DNA of 30,380 nt from Syncephalastrum monosporum B8922. Lineage: Eukaryota > Mucoromycota > Mucoromycetes > Mucorales > Syncephalastraceae. Position numbers and translations under genes: made by a program. The DNA lies in NCBI GenBank assembly GCA_000697355.1, contig JNEN01000785.1, forward strand, positions 1 through 30,380, given 5' to 3'. Shown piece by piece: positions 1 through 10,770 of this stretch. Each line of letters starts with the position of its first letter. Position 1 is the first letter of the stretch. The notes below the pieces were generated by a model. The model searched no databases. It saw only the letters and a program-made list of their open reading frames with translations, and was not told the DNA's origin.

Positions 1-961
1 TGGGAATGGCGAGCTTCAGGGTGGGCATCTGCAGTCGTCAAACGGCTCGTCATGGCTTACGGCGTCGGAATAGAATGCACAACGAACGCTTGACGCTTGA
101 CTCTTGAGACTGCATTCGCGACACCAGGACGACCGTCAACGGAGCGCCAGTGTACAGCAAAGCCATACCCGTCGAACGGCGTGTCGCGTCTGACGACCCT
201 GGACAGGCTGCACGAGGAACGCTCAACTCTGACGTCCTCATGGCTAAAGATGCAGTGTAATGTAATTAATAACTAGAACAAAATCTGTATATGACTTCAC
301 TTACTCGTTACCCGAGCTGCAAGCCACCCAAGGATGAATTAAAGTAAGATACCTATAGATAAACGGACGCTGGTAGTATCTGCCACGGAAGCACCTTATC
401 ACTTCTTTTGGACTTGCCTTTGTGCCGATGAACATCTTGACCCGGCCGAATCATTGTCAAAGAACCATATATGCAGACCGACACACTCCCATTTTCTGTA
501 CCATGAATTCCTACTAAAGGCACCACAACCACAAACTGAACATAAAGTGTTACCTTCGAGCCAGAGCGTCCATTCATAGGCTCCACCGTCAACCGAACAG
601 AACAAGACCACCCGTCCCAGGCGGCATTCTAAGCGATACGATAAAGCGACGATTAGCATCATCAATTAGAACTAAGAGGTATATCCACTTACGATTAAGA
701 ATCGCAATCGGGGACCGACCGAACTGTCACTCCCGCTGTTGAGGGATGATGGCACAGGTCCGGGGATACCGAGAGGCGAGAATCGACGTTCCGGGCGTTC
801 GGGATTATTCAAGGACTAGAACAGCAGAGCACACACACAGAGGTGTGACCCTGTCCTGTCTATGAGGATGGCGGCGCGTGCTGGGCGGCTGTGGTGATCT
901 CTGCGGGCAGCGGTTGAGGCACAGTTCCTACTTCAAGACAGCGGGGCGAGTCCCTGGGCAT
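1..961. other. Left flank with no recognisable gene
   Basis: This stretch lies outside the part of the inverted repeat that can be compared, because the right arm stops at the position mirroring 962. The repeat may therefore continue leftward into it. Only short open frames of under 90 codons are present, on both strands, and none resembles a known family. A short AC run lies near 830-840. From about 850 the base composition becomes GC-rich and matches the style of the repeat's outer end, which suggests that at least 850-961 belongs to the same element. I see no tRNA, promoter or gene here. Confidence 0.5.
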
Positions 962-975
962 GGTCACCCAGGGAC
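950..975. repeat. 9-bp stem hairpin at outer end of left arm
   Basis: The arms gtccctggg (950-958) and cccagggac (967-975) are perfect inverted copies around an 8-nt loop. The right arm carries one half of the same structure at its last bases (30368-30376), and the window stops inside the loop. The hairpin may mark an end of the repeat or belong to a structured transcript. Confidence 0.6.
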
Positions 976-1202
976 ATAACGGCTCCAGAGCGACAAGGCA
1001 AGCTCAGCCCCCGGGACACCACGAACGACCACGGCAGACAAGGCATCAGGCACCAGCATGACCACGTAAGCGCGACCAACCATCCACCGCCGCGGCAGAC
1101 CGGCAGGGGCGCCTCCCCAGCAGGCACAAACGCGGGAGGAAGAAGACGAGGAGGGACGAGGACGAAGGCGAGGACAAAGGAAGGGACGGAGACTTAAACA
1201 AA

Positions 1203-1222
1203 CAGCCGCGTTTAGGCGGCTG
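1203..1222. repeat. GC-rich hairpin in left arm
   Basis: The arms cagccgc (1203-1209) and gcggctg (1216-1222) flank a 6-nt loop. The same hairpin is at 30120-30139 in the right arm. In the right-arm direction it is followed by a T-rich tgtttgttt stretch and lies about 97 nt beyond the 5S-like motif, so it resembles a terminator-like stem. That reading is inference. Confidence 0.6.
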
Positions 1223-1318
1223 CTTTGGCGGGTGCGGGTGGTGAGAGGAGGCGGGCGGGAGAAAGATGACGGAAGGCGAAGGAGTGGAATGGGGGTGCCG
1301 GTACGCCGATCCGTGCCG

Positions 1319-1344
1319 ACCTACAGCACCTGGTATTCCCACAG
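1319..1344 (-). ncRNA. 5S rRNA 3'-end-like fragment (left arm)
   Basis: On the minus strand this reads ctgt followed by gggaataccaggtgctgtag and then gt. That closely matches the conserved 3' end of eukaryotic 5S rRNA (typically ...GGGAAUACC-RGGUGCUGUAGG...). The ~95 nt upstream do not show the rest of a normal 5S gene: the usual GCCAUA and AAGUUAAGC-type elements are missing. It is therefore a fragment, a 5S-derived retroelement head or tail, or a chance match of about 22 nt. The right arm has an identical copy. Confidence 0.4.
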
Positions 1345-1453
1345 CGTCCACTGGACGCACGAGCGCCGGTTGATGGGCTCGTCTCGTCCTTTTCTGCCCC
1401 GACTAGGCCGGGGAGGGGCGCACATTTGCGTGCAGACTGAATGTTACTTGCCA

Positions 1454-1486
1454 GAGAGTGCGGCGAGAGTGCGGCGAGAGTGCGGT
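1454..1486. repeat. 11-bp tandem repeat, three units (two in right arm)
   Basis: The unit gagagtgcggc occurs three times, the last one ending in t. The mirror site at 29867-29888 has two units. This accounts for the 11-nt length difference between the outer parts of the arms. Confidence 0.8.
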
Positions 1487-1662
1487 GGGTAGTCTGGTCT
1501 GCTCTGAGCTCTACACAAGGATGCGAGAAGTTAGTTTGACAAGCTAAAAGACGCTGTTATACATACCTATGGTCTTTCCATAATGATATTGGACACAGTG
1601 ATGCATGTGTTCGATAGCAGACCTCAGGTGTCTTGTTTGATATCATGCTTCAATACGACACA

Positions 1663-1930
1663 GTGTCTCCAATAGTATGTCCCTTGGTGCCCTGGTTGTT
1701 CCTCGAATTGGCGGTGGTGCCGTCATGGTATTGCTCCAATGTCTCGCGCATATATAGCTTGCGCGTCTGTGCCGTGAGTACAGTAGCGTCTCCCTTGGTG
1801 CTCTGGATGTAGCTCCCTCGCATTGATGGTGGTGCCGTCGTGGCATTTCTCCAATGACTTGCGCATATATAGCTTACGCGTCTGTGTCGTGGGTGCAGCA
1901 GTGTCTCCCTTGGTGTTGTGGTTGTAGCTC
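1663..1930. repeat. ~115-bp tandem repeat in left arm
   Basis: This is the reverse complement of the array at 29423-29690. There are two full units and a partial third, with a more diverged related stretch at 1930-2000. Each unit contains 'accaagggaga' (opposite strand) and an AT-rich dyad whose best copy, cgcgca-tatatagct-tgcgcg, is at 1745-1765. Short frames run through the array but are not conserved proteins. Confidence 0.75.
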
Positions 1931-2094
1931 CTTGGCCTGATGAAAGAATCGCCTTGGCTTTGCTTCGTGCCTTGCGCGTAAATAGCTGTGCGTCTGTGCT
2001 TTCTGATATGCCGCTGCCATGTAGTTTGGCTTCGCGCCTTCCTTAATGTTGCCCGCTCTTGAGTGTACTCCAATGGATGCGGTCGATACCTCGC

Positions 2095-2120
2095 CCAAAA
2101 GACGAATCCAAAAGACGAAT
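2095..2120. repeat. 13-nt tandem duplication specific to left arm
   Basis: The unit ccaaaagacgaat occurs twice, at 2095-2107 and 2108-2120. The right arm has it once. The extra 13 nt shift the reading frame that is continuous in the right arm (minus-strand sense here). Confidence 0.85.
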
Positions 2121-2709
2121 GTTGCTTGCCCCGTGCAAATTGCCTATGTATGGCTGACCCTCACGCTCATATGGTAGGAGAAATCCAGTGCTTGTGTACA
2201 CCTGTCTATATATTGAAATTGCGTTAGCAATGGAGTCACTTAATATCTTAACGAGGTACTTGCCTATGCAGTTCGCAATGTTTGTCTGCATATTGGCAGC
2301 AGTGGCAACAGTAATAAAGGTGACCGGTGCTGGAAAGCATTTATGGCTATGCACCGATAAGAGCGACTTGGTACCAGTACTGTGTTGCGTGCAGAGCTGA
2401 ACCGTCAAGCGTGCGGCGTCGCAGACCTTTGCTTAAAGGCTGATCTGAGAGCGCCTTGTCTGGCTCTGTAGAACCTTGGATGTACCATATATGAGTATGT
2501 AATAAAGAGACATAAAGCGTTTTCTTACCTGCTGCTATAGTGGGGCTTTCTTTTTTTGCATCAGATTGGCTACCATGAAGAGACAAAGTCATATGCAGCT
2601 CCCCAGGATGCTACATAGATAAGATGAATGAGTACTCAGCGTATACAATAAGGGCTGCAATGCTTACCAGAGAGTACATGTATGTCTCCTTCGTCTTCCT
2701 TCTTCCTTC

Positions 2710-2733
2710 TTTTTTTTTTTTTTTTTTTTTTTT
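2710..2733. repeat. T24 homopolymer in left arm
   Basis: This is an uninterrupted run of T preceded by TTCCTTC-type pyrimidine. The mirror site in the right arm (28634-28670) is A-rich but broken by G residues. It could be a remnant poly(A) tail of a retroposed sequence inserted in the ancestral repeat, or a simple slippage tract. Confidence 0.9.
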
Positions 2734-3933
2734 GGGAATGCAGCTTGAGTGTGTGGGAATGCGTGTCAAATCCCATTGGGTAGGCGTTTGAACAGTGTGG
2801 TCATAGGGTTGTGGCGTGCATCATGTGCCATGCTCTGTCTGGCATTGTCGTTGTCGTTTCGCCGTGTTACACGATAGTCTGGATCCCAGAATGAGCGGGT
2901 CGATCGATTTCCAACTTGTGTCAAGATTACGTACTCATTTTTTTGCAGAAGTATTGCAGAGACCAGAATACAGGGATCGCCTTTTGCTATGGCCGCAGGT
3001 GAGGTAGTGCGTTGTGTATCAGCCGCGGCCGAGTAATTGATGCTGGAGATAAGATCGATGTCAATAACACGTCTGTGTGGAGCACCTCATGCCATGCATG
3101 CAGGAGAACAGTGGGAAAACTTACTGATCAAATGAAGAGTGTGTACTCTTTCTTGAGAGGCCTCAGACCATGATGGTCACCTTGAGTCCAGGTCGCCTTA
3201 TTCGCCTCGTGCTTGTTGCTTGATGTGTCTTGCTCTTGGTTTGTGCGATAAGAGGACAATGACTTGCATGTGGTTTTGTGTCTTGACAGCCGTCAGAGAT
3301 CGGCAATAGACTTGTGCGACGTGTCCTTGGGACGTGCGCATGGACGAGATCGAGGCCATGGCGCTGTCTGATTGCAAAAGAATGAGATTCAAAACCTGAG
3401 ATTCGTCATTCAAGACACTTACTTTTGTGAAAAGACTTCGAGAAGAGAGAGGTGTTGGATGGCAACTTTTTGCTGCGGTTTATACGTCGTTGCCAGTACA
3501 CTGGATTTCATGCGTTGGTCTGATGATCATGTGCTGGCCTTTTCAGCTTGCGATAAAACGTCGTTTTTCCATCCAAAAAGAAGACAATGTTGTATAATAT
3601 TATGCTATACTAGAGTATGATACGTCTGTATTATACTGATAAAAGGATGTTTTCTGCGTTATCTTTTCTTTTTCTTCTTCCATGGCAGGCAGGATCAAGG
3701 CTTCAGGTCCTTCTGCCAAACCAGGTACAACCCAAAAAAGGCAACTTTATGCTCGTCTCTGGAGCCTTGAGTTTCATTGTTTTGAGCTCAAAAGACCATT
3801 GATCTACGTACTGCTTCTCTCAAGTTTCTGTACAAATTCCAAGCATCTCTCTGCGATGTCATTATCGTATTTTTCTTGCTGATATGGAAAGAAAGAGTGC
3901 AAAGAAGGTCATCATAGCGGAAGATGAACTCAT

Positions 3934-5279
3934 TAATGTATTGCATTAAATGGCCGCTGAAGACAACAGCAGGATCGGTAGCTATCGCAGGTCAAGTCTG
4001 CTAACATATACAAAAATCAAAGCGTGCACGTTCCCTTATAAATAATCTTTCTGTACCGAGTGCAAATACTTTATAGCAGTGTATCAGTCCATAATTTTGA
4101 CGCATATGCTCGACACATATATGTACAGTAATGCAGAAGAACGCAACGTAGCTGTTAAAATAAATTGTAAACCTGAGAATTACAGTGGTACTGTAATTGT
4201 GAACGCGTAAATTGTAGATAATCAACAGAAAAAGCATGCTATGACAAAAAGATAAATAAGGCATAAAACAGTAAAAGATGTTGTCGCGTTTGTGAGAACA
4301 TGAACCATTGCGTAATAAAGTTCTTGCAGTCTCCTTTCTCGTTGTCATACCAATTATCATCTTTATCGATAAAAGCATTCGCGCTTTCATATCTACTTTT
4401 GAGCTGAGCTACTGCTGACGTGTGAGAAGCTCCGTAAATACAATCTCGTAGACGTTTAGATACGGTTGCCAGAGTACAAAGTGACAAACTGAATCATCAA
4501 TGCTGAGGCCCATTTGATGGGCAGCTCTCGTGGTGATTTTTCTTCCTATGACTCTTCTGTAACCAAGCTTCTTTTGCCATAATCGATCAGCTTCATCACC
4601 GGTATGTCAACAGAGATCATCGCAATTTGCTTGTAAACAGACTTCAGCTTAAATGACATTACATTATTAAGAGCTAGGGGTCCTATTATCGACGGCCTGA
4701 GAGAAATAAGGAACGCTATTCATCTGTATGTGTTATGCAGCAAGTGTAAAAGCTTTTCTACCTCCATAAAACCTAATGCACTTCCCATAACTCATGCAAT
4801 CGCGTAAAATGAAAACCTGAGCCCTTCAAAACTTTCTCGGATAGATCCTGGAAGTACCCTGAGTATCATTAGACAGCCTAATGGCTCGGCTCATATTTCT
4901 GTGAACACGTGGTTTCTCTTATTTTACTATTATGCAGGGTCTTCTGTACTGCGAGAAACACCGTGCAATGCTGGATTTTTCATTAGACAGCCACAAACAG
5001 AGGATCGGGTTAGCAAGCATAGTCCAAATTTGAACCTACAAACATTGTTATCAATGACGGAAATATTTACACGTCAGCAGAAAAGTCGCCGCAGGGTCAA
5101 TAGACGTAGCGCGCTTGATATTTTTTCCTCCTCCATTTTCTGTCATGTTTGTTACTCCAGTTTTGTGAACGGCACTGGCCATCTCATCATTTCGTCCATA
5201 ATCGGATCGGCACGTCCCTTTATATTACTGCCACATATTTTTCATATTTTTTCTACTCTTTCTTCGCTCACGTGCTGCC
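3934..5279. other. AT-rich intergenic region upstream of the protease gene
   Basis: This is single-copy DNA between the inner end of the left repeat arm and the protease start codon. Several frames of 80-130 codons exist on both strands, but they look like chance frames: rich in Cys, Phe, Tyr and Ser, with no family resemblance. A 12-nt word (cattagacagcc) occurs twice, near 4867 and 4981. A weak TATA-like ttatatta lies at about 5219-5226, some 55-60 nt before the ATG. The pyrimidine-rich stretch after it is probably the transcript leader of the protease gene. Confidence 0.5.
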
Positions 5280-8200
5280 ATGACGACGCCACACACATCT
5301 AGCGTGGCGACATGGCTTCTTGCCCTTCTATGTCTATGGGCAAACTTGGCGAGTACGTTAGAGCATCCAAAGTTCGTCCCTTCCCCACACGCCAATCCAC
5401 TCGCGGGCCGATACATTGTCGAGTTCAGCGACACCTACGGCGGGTCGCCCAACCAGTTCTTGGATGACTTGGACCGCAACTACGACTGGTCGCTCGCGAA
5501 CGACCTCTCCTCCGACGTGTTCCGCGGCATCTCGCTTCACCTCCAGCATAACGCATCCCGCGTGCATGCTGCCACGAGCGATGCCAAGGGTGGCCTGCTT
5601 CAGGCGATGCACCACATGATGGACAAGGAGCATGTCAAGCGCGTGTTTCCGGTCGTGGAAGTGCCGCGACCAAAAACCTTGTTCAACAGCGTGTCTTTTC
5701 TGACGGATGTGCTGCAACTCCCAGAAGATCCCTCCGTGCATCTGCCGTTTGCGCACCAGATGACCCAAGTGGACCGTGTGCAGGAAATGGGGATCCAAGG
5801 CAAAAACATCATTGTCGGTATTATCGATACCGGTGTGGACTACCGCCATCCGTCCTTGGGCGGTGGTTTTGGTCCTGGGTTCAAAGTAAGCTCTCTCATG
5901 GCGCTTCCTCTACTTTCAGTCGGTGCTCACTTATATGGGATAGGTACAATATGGCTATGACTTGGTGGGTGACGACTTCAATTACACGGAACCTGATACC
6001 AAGAAGCCCAATACGACTCCACTCGACAATTGCCCCCATTCCGCTGCCGGTAAGAAATTAGACGACTGCCTGAAAACACTACATGAACTCATATTGCTTC
6101 TAGGTCACGGAACCCATGTTGCAGGCATCATAGGTGCCGAAGACAAGACTTATGTAAGAAAAAAATGCGGCTTTGAATCGCCATTGATTGCATTTACTGA
6201 GCGTACACACCACTACGTAGAACTTTACGGGCGTTGCTCCTGGTGCCACGCTTGGCATGTGGAGAATCTTTGGCTGCAATGGATCCACTACAAATGACCT
6301 GGTTGTCAAGGCGCTTGTCATGGCATATGAAGCAGGTAAGCATTCCACCGAAAAAAAAAGGAGGACCACAATGCTCATTGATACCTACCTATGCAGGATG
6401 CGATGTAATCAATATGAGTCTTGGCGGATCCAATAGCTGGAATGAGGACCCTGCAGCCGTGGTAGCGGATCGGATCTCGGAGAGAAATGTTACAGGTAAC
6501 TTTAAATTTATCGTGTGCATAATTTTCTCATCCATTTTCATTTTAGTGGTCGTGGCAGCAGGAAACGAGGGTGATAAGGGCGCGTACATGGTGTCATCTC
6601 CGAGCACGGGCAAGCGTGTGATCTCAGTTGCATCGATTGATAACAACTACAGCTTGCAGCGCACGATGCGCCTCGTGGATTCGGCTGATGACGACGCAAA
6701 TAGCTCATTTCGTAAGTCAATGCTGTCAAAACAAACAAAGCGCATAACCTATCTATTTTTATCTTATCTCTATAGCGTACGATCTGTCCAGCACCACAGA
6801 GCAATTCCCCAACGGCACGCTGGTGGCCTACAGCGGCCAAGAAGCACCCGATAATGACGCATGCCAGGGTACGCAGCCTGTGGGTGATATTGCTGGCAAA
6901 ATTGTGCTTGTCAAGCGTGGTATATGTATGTTTGATGAAAAGGCGAGCGTCATCGCAGCCGCAGGCGGCAAAGGGCTGCTCGTCTATGACACCAAGGGTT
7001 TAGACGCGTTCCAACCGTCGACTACCGACATCAGCATCCCGGTCGCCGCCGTCTCCTTTGATGCCGGACAACGGCTGCTCTCCCTTCTGGGTGAAAAAGG
7101 GGAGCTCCAGGTCTCTTTCAGCATGGTGCTCTCGCCCACCCAAATCAGCACTGCCGGCAGAGTGTCGGGATTCACGAGCGTCGGCCCCACTAACGAGCTG
7201 GAAATGAAACCTGATATTGCTGGCATCGGCGGTTTTGTGTTCTCCACGTTGCCTCTCAGTCAAGGTGGATATGGTACTCTGTCGGGTACCTCGATGGCGT
7301 CCCCTTACGTTGCTGGAGTTGCTGCACTCATGCTTGAAGCACGTCGCGATCAGACACCCGTCGACCTACTTAGAAGTTTGCAAAATTATGCCAAGGTAGC
7401 CACGACACCGGGTGATATCCCCAGTAGTCCGATCCGACAAGGCGCAGGACTTATCCAAGGTAAGCAAAGCAAAAGCAGGGACTGCATGTCTCCATATTTG
7501 ACATGAACGTGCTGTTAACGCTGGACCCCGTTAGCTTATGATGCCATCCACGGTCGAGTGCATGTCACACCAGGAAAATTGAGCTTTAACGACACAGTCC
7601 ACCGCGCCCCAGCCGTCATCACTCTCCAGAATGACGACACCAGCCCGGTCACCTACCAGCTGCGCAATATCCCTGCCATCGCCATCGAACCCTACAATAT
7701 GCAGCTTCAAGGCTTTGCACCGCTCGAGCCTTCGGCCATCAGCACTACGAACCTTTCAGCCGAGCTCCGATTCGACGTCGAGCAAATTACGCTCCAGCCC
7801 GGCGAGCGACGGACCGTATCCGTCGCGGTTGAGCGTCTGATCAATTATGACGATGCAGACGTACACCCGTTCCCGGTCTACGGCGGCTACATTGCCCTTG
7901 TCGCCGAGGACGGGGCCAAGAGTCTGCATGTGCCGTACATTGGCGTCGAGGGTGAGATGGCCAAGCTGCCCATGTTTGACCGAGGCTTCCCGGTCGCGGT
8001 GAACCAAGAGGCACTCCAGACCCAGAACGCGTCGCTCGAGCAAACCTACACGCTGGACCGGAATGACGTGACCGGCGTCAATTCGGTGATCTATATCGTG
8101 TACCGCCTGTTGACAGGCACGGCCGAGCTGCGCACGGACGTGCTCGACGCGTCACACGAGAAGATTGGCACCCTCCTTCCGACCAAATACCTGCAGCGGA

Positions 8201-8403
8201 ACAATATAGGCACGGACAACTGGATGACGGTCGACACGTGGAACGGCACCTACGTACCGAACGGGCAGGACGGCACGCAGAGCCAGGTGCCCGTCCCGAG
8301 CGGCACGTATACTTTGCGCTGGTCTGCGCTTCGGCTGATGTCCGACCCAGATGACCCCGCTAGCTGGGAGACATTCGAGTCGGTGCCGATCATTGTCGTG
8401 TAA
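5280..8403 (+). CDS. Secreted subtilisin-like serine protease (S8A) with PA and Fn3-like domains
   Basis: An endopeptidase expected to be exported and to cleave extracellular or cell-wall protein. Eight exons (5280-5885, 5944-6049, 6104-6153, 6221-6335, 6397-6495, 6547-6711, 6776-7459, 7535-8403), all joined by GT-AG introns, give 897 aa. Residues 1-26 form a signal peptide with a Leu/Ala-rich core. About 43-120 is an I9-type propeptide (starts GRYIVEFSD). The catalytic triad is Asp183 (IIDTG), His239 (GHGTHVAG) and Ser553 (GTSMASP), with oxyanion Asn332 (AAGNEGD). A protease-associated domain is inserted at about 400-480, and an Fn3-like C-terminal region starts at about 610. This order is that of the Vpr/C5a-peptidase-like branch of family S8. 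The start is the first ATG, in front of the signal peptide. All catalytic residues are present. I see no GPI signal, so release to the medium is likely. Confidence 0.94.
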
Positions 8404-8921
8404 GAGTATATCTTATAATAATATGAGTGTTTTTATGCACAAACCCGTGTTAGGCTGATGTCCATAAGATGAGGGCAGAAGCTGCACGCATGCAAAGCGA
8501 GCGAGTAAGCAGTCTCCTTGAGCGAAAAAAAGAAAAGAAAAAAATAAGCAAGACCTCGCCTAATTGCTCTGTCTATAAGCTTGTGTTGGTGATCTGGATG
8601 ATATTGCGCAATACGTATATATTGTGCATATAGGCGAGTAGTATCGCGCAGCTGACGCTGGACAGCGCTAGCACGAGTGTTTCATTGCCACGGCTTACAT
8701 TCATGTCCGTAACATAACACATCCAAGGGTCTTTTCTGTCCTGTCTTTCCCCCTTTCTTTTGCCTGGTAACTACGTGACATGCATTGGATTGGGACCTGC
8801 TTTGATGGGGAGGCGCATTGTATTATATTCGTTTTGGAGGGCATGGAGTCGTTTGAGTTGTCTATAGTGGATGGGATAGAATAGATATGCAATACAGGGA
8901 GCTACGCGTAGCTTATTTTGT
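8404..8921. other. Convergent intergenic region, protease / TOM20
   Basis: This region holds the 3' ends of two convergent genes. It has an A-rich tract (about 8525-8550) and AT-rich stretches that could serve as poly(A) signals. The only frames of any length are short and resemble no family. No gene or RNA is seen. Confidence 0.5.
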
Positions 8922-9661
8922 TTACTCGACCTCCTCGGGCTCGGGCTGGCTCGGAGCAGCAGCAGTGCTAGCACCCTCGCCTGCCTGAGCTTGTGCTTGT
9001 CCGACCGCCTCTTGCTAATACAGATACAGAAGTGAGTACGCTGTTCACGTCCAAAAGACAAGACTCCGGGTCCTACCTCGATCTGCAGAATGTTGACCAC
9101 GAGCTTGAAGACAGGCTCGGGAATGGTCTTCTGGTAAATCATGAGCAGCTCCATGGGAGCAGGGTACACCTTGAGCGCCTTGTAGAAGGGCAGCACCGCC
9201 TCGTCGTACTTGGCCTCGCCTATGACAACGCAATGTCAGCTCTTCCCGTCACTCTACCTTCGTTTGCTATTTTTTTATTATCTTACCTTGGCCGCAGAGG
9301 GCCTCGCCAGCGGCGACCTGGGTCATAAAGTACTTTTCACGTTCCTCGGGCGAAGACGGGAATGTTTCCTGAGCCGTGGCAACAATCACTTCCTCAATGA
9401 GCTGAACCTGGTTCTTCTTTTGCTCCTCTTCCTGAGCCTGCGTCGCCTTGACCGCTTTCCGGCGCTCGCGTTCTAGACAATGTAAATATAAGCAAAAGAG
9501 ACAAAATAAAAAATAATAGCACAAATAAGCTACAACGTACTCAGGTTTTTGCGAAAGTTGGGGTCGCTGCGTCTCTTGTAGTCGAAATACACGAGGTATC
9601 CCAGACCGAGTGCAGCCACTGCAGCGCTCACCGTCAAGACCGTCGTCGTTTGAGACTTCAT
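8922..9661 (-). CDS. TOM20: Mitochondrial import receptor subunit TOM20
   Basis: Outer-membrane receptor of the TOM complex that binds presequences of proteins imported into mitochondria. Four exons on the minus strand (9541-9661, 9287-9472, 9077-9219, 8922-9014) give 180 aa, close to the usual fungal length. Residues 8-26 form the N-terminal membrane anchor. It is followed by the family hallmark FDYKRRSDPNFRKNLKRERR, a basic linker, a coiled Gln/Glu-rich stretch, and the cytosolic TPR-like domain (FPSSPEEREKYFMTQVAAGE, then YDEAVLPFYKALKVYPAP and MELLMIYQKTIPEPVF). The tail is Ala/Gln/Glu-rich and acidic, as in other fungal TOM20 proteins. The initiator is the ATG just before the anchor. All introns are GT-AG, and the joined frame is open from start to stop. 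The upstream neighbour in the same direction is IMP1, which also acts in mitochondrial protein maturation. Confidence 0.95.
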
Positions 9662-10021
9662 TTTATCTTGAATTATGCGTGAAAGGAGAAGAAAAAAAAA
9701 ACAGTGAATTTCAATGATCACTCGGGGTTTTGTGACGGTGTACCAAAATCATGCCATAGCATATATCCTTTTTACTAGGGCATGCTCTGGCAGAAGATGA
9801 TGAAAATCATGGATATGTACATATATAGATATGTATATATATTCTGTTGGTAAATGCAAGAAGAAAAAGAAAGAAGAAGAAGAAGAGGAAAAAAGAGGAG
9901 ATGTAGAGGAGGAGAGGAGCAGGATCATGCGCAGAGAGAGAAACAGAGAAAGAGTGAGGGAGCGAGAGAGGTCTTGAGGATGGGTAGGTGAGGGTGGTTA
10001 TGTACATGATTTGTAGATGGA
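9662..10021. other. Intergenic region between IMP1 3' end and TOM20 start
   Basis: This region must contain the TOM20 promoter and the IMP1 terminator. The plus strand is strongly purine-rich at about 9856-9975 (runs of AAG, GAGG and AGAGAG), beside AT-rich tatatata sequence at about 9815-9845. No gene is seen. Confidence 0.5.
9856..9975. repeat. Purine-rich (GA/AAG) low-complexity tract
   Basis: About 120 nt of almost pure A and G on the plus strand, made of degenerate AAG, GAG and AGAGAG units. It lies just downstream of the IMP1 stop codon on that gene's strand, so it would be a pyrimidine tract in the IMP1 3' end. Confidence 0.75.
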
Positions 10022-10770
10022 TTATCGGGTAAAGTACGTATTGGCATCGACAGGCGTCAATGGGTTCTCGACACGGCGTGTTTCCGGCCATATCTACCTA
10101 GTGTAAGCCATCCAAAGAACCAGTATCATATAATTTCTTGTGCTGCTTACCCGTGCAAATACACGACCACGAATCAATCCCATGGCGACCGGGCCATAGA
10201 AACGTGAGTCGGTCGAGTTGCTCAGATTGTCGCCGCACACCCAAATATGCCCAGCCGGGACCTAATCTCCATTTAAGATAAGAATATGCCAACCTTTGAA
10301 CTCTCTCTCTCTCTCGCTCTCTCTCGCTTACGTCAATGTACTTGCGCTCGGCTGCGGTAGGATCGACACATACATGGTCGCCAGGCTATAGGCACCGTGT
10401 GATGGTGTTTAATGATGTCATCCATAGAAAGGACATAGTGATACGCTTACCATGCCTAGAATGCGTTTGAGGACGGCGCGGCCGGGCGAGGCAGGCGAGA
10501 TACAGACCACGACGTCTCCCATCTGATAGCCTCGAAAGTGGTGACTCACGTGCTCCACCGCCACAATATCACCGGTCATGTTGAAGTTTGGCAGCATGGA
10601 CGGGCCCATGCACTTTTTGGGACGATTAGCATCGGGGTGGATTGGATACGAGTGCTTACAAAGGTCAGTTCGGCGACGTATTGGTTGAAGACATGAGCGA
10701 AGCAGGCGAATTGGACGGCGTACATGGACCCTCGCAGGATCTTGCCCTTGTTCCTCCATAAAAAGGACAT
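10022..10770 (-). CDS. IMP1: Mitochondrial inner membrane protease subunit 1 (IMP1)
   Basis: A signal-peptidase-type serine protease that removes intermembrane-space sorting signals at the mitochondrial inner membrane. Five minus-strand exons (10660-10770, 10451-10612, 10332-10385, 10151-10261, 10022-10093) give 169 aa, a typical length. Residues 15-35 form the membrane anchor. GPSMLP contains the nucleophile Ser42. VLKRILGM contains the general-base Lys86. PGDHVCVD follows, then the signature [16 protein letters not shown] that sets the family apart from bacterial LepB only by detail. The end is [17 protein letters not shown]. The last acceptor is the second of two close AGs (gtag|ata). The first AG gives a frame without the conserved ending, so I rejected it. 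The ATG at 10770 fits the family. An upstream ATG at 10881 would add an unlikely 37 residues. Confidence 0.94.
10302..10331. repeat. CT microsatellite inside IMP1 intron 3
   Basis: A (CT)n run broken by CG lies immediately at the donor end of IMP1 intron 3. On the transcript strand it is a GA-rich run starting gtaagcgagaga. Length variation here would change the intron only. Confidence 0.75.

Larger units (their letters stand above)
962..3933. repeat. Left arm of ~3-kb inverted repeat
   Basis: This segment reappears in reverse complement at 27454-30380. The sum of paired coordinates is 31342 at the outer end and steps to 31353, 31366 and 31387 going inward, so the arms differ by indels of 11, 13 and about 21 nt. 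In the ~200 bp before 3900 I count about 5 mismatches, mostly transitions (about 97% identity). Similarity stops after 'aactcat' at 3933. From the outside in, the arm holds a GC-rich zone (962-1490), a ~115-bp tandem repeat (1663-1930), an A/T-rich body with a T24 run (2710-2733), and a unique inner third. No reverse transcriptase or transposase domain is recognisable, so this looks like a non-autonomous or decayed dispersed element. Confidence 0.93.

Noticed and set aside
1046..1360. 104-codon minus-strand frame identical in both repeat arms (mirror 29982-30296)
   Set aside because: Pro/Ser/Leu low complexity over a GC-rich, hairpin-containing zone that includes the 5S-like motif. Identity reflects DNA conservation between arms and does not by itself indicate a protein.
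4901..5302. 133-codon plus-strand frame before the protease gene
   Set aside because: It overlaps the protease start in another frame and consists of AT-rich chance codons. The protease frame is clearly the real one.
10094..10100. First of two neighbouring acceptor AGs for the last IMP1 exon
   Set aside because: Using it yields a frame without the conserved [16 protein letters not shown] ending. The AG four bases downstream restores it.
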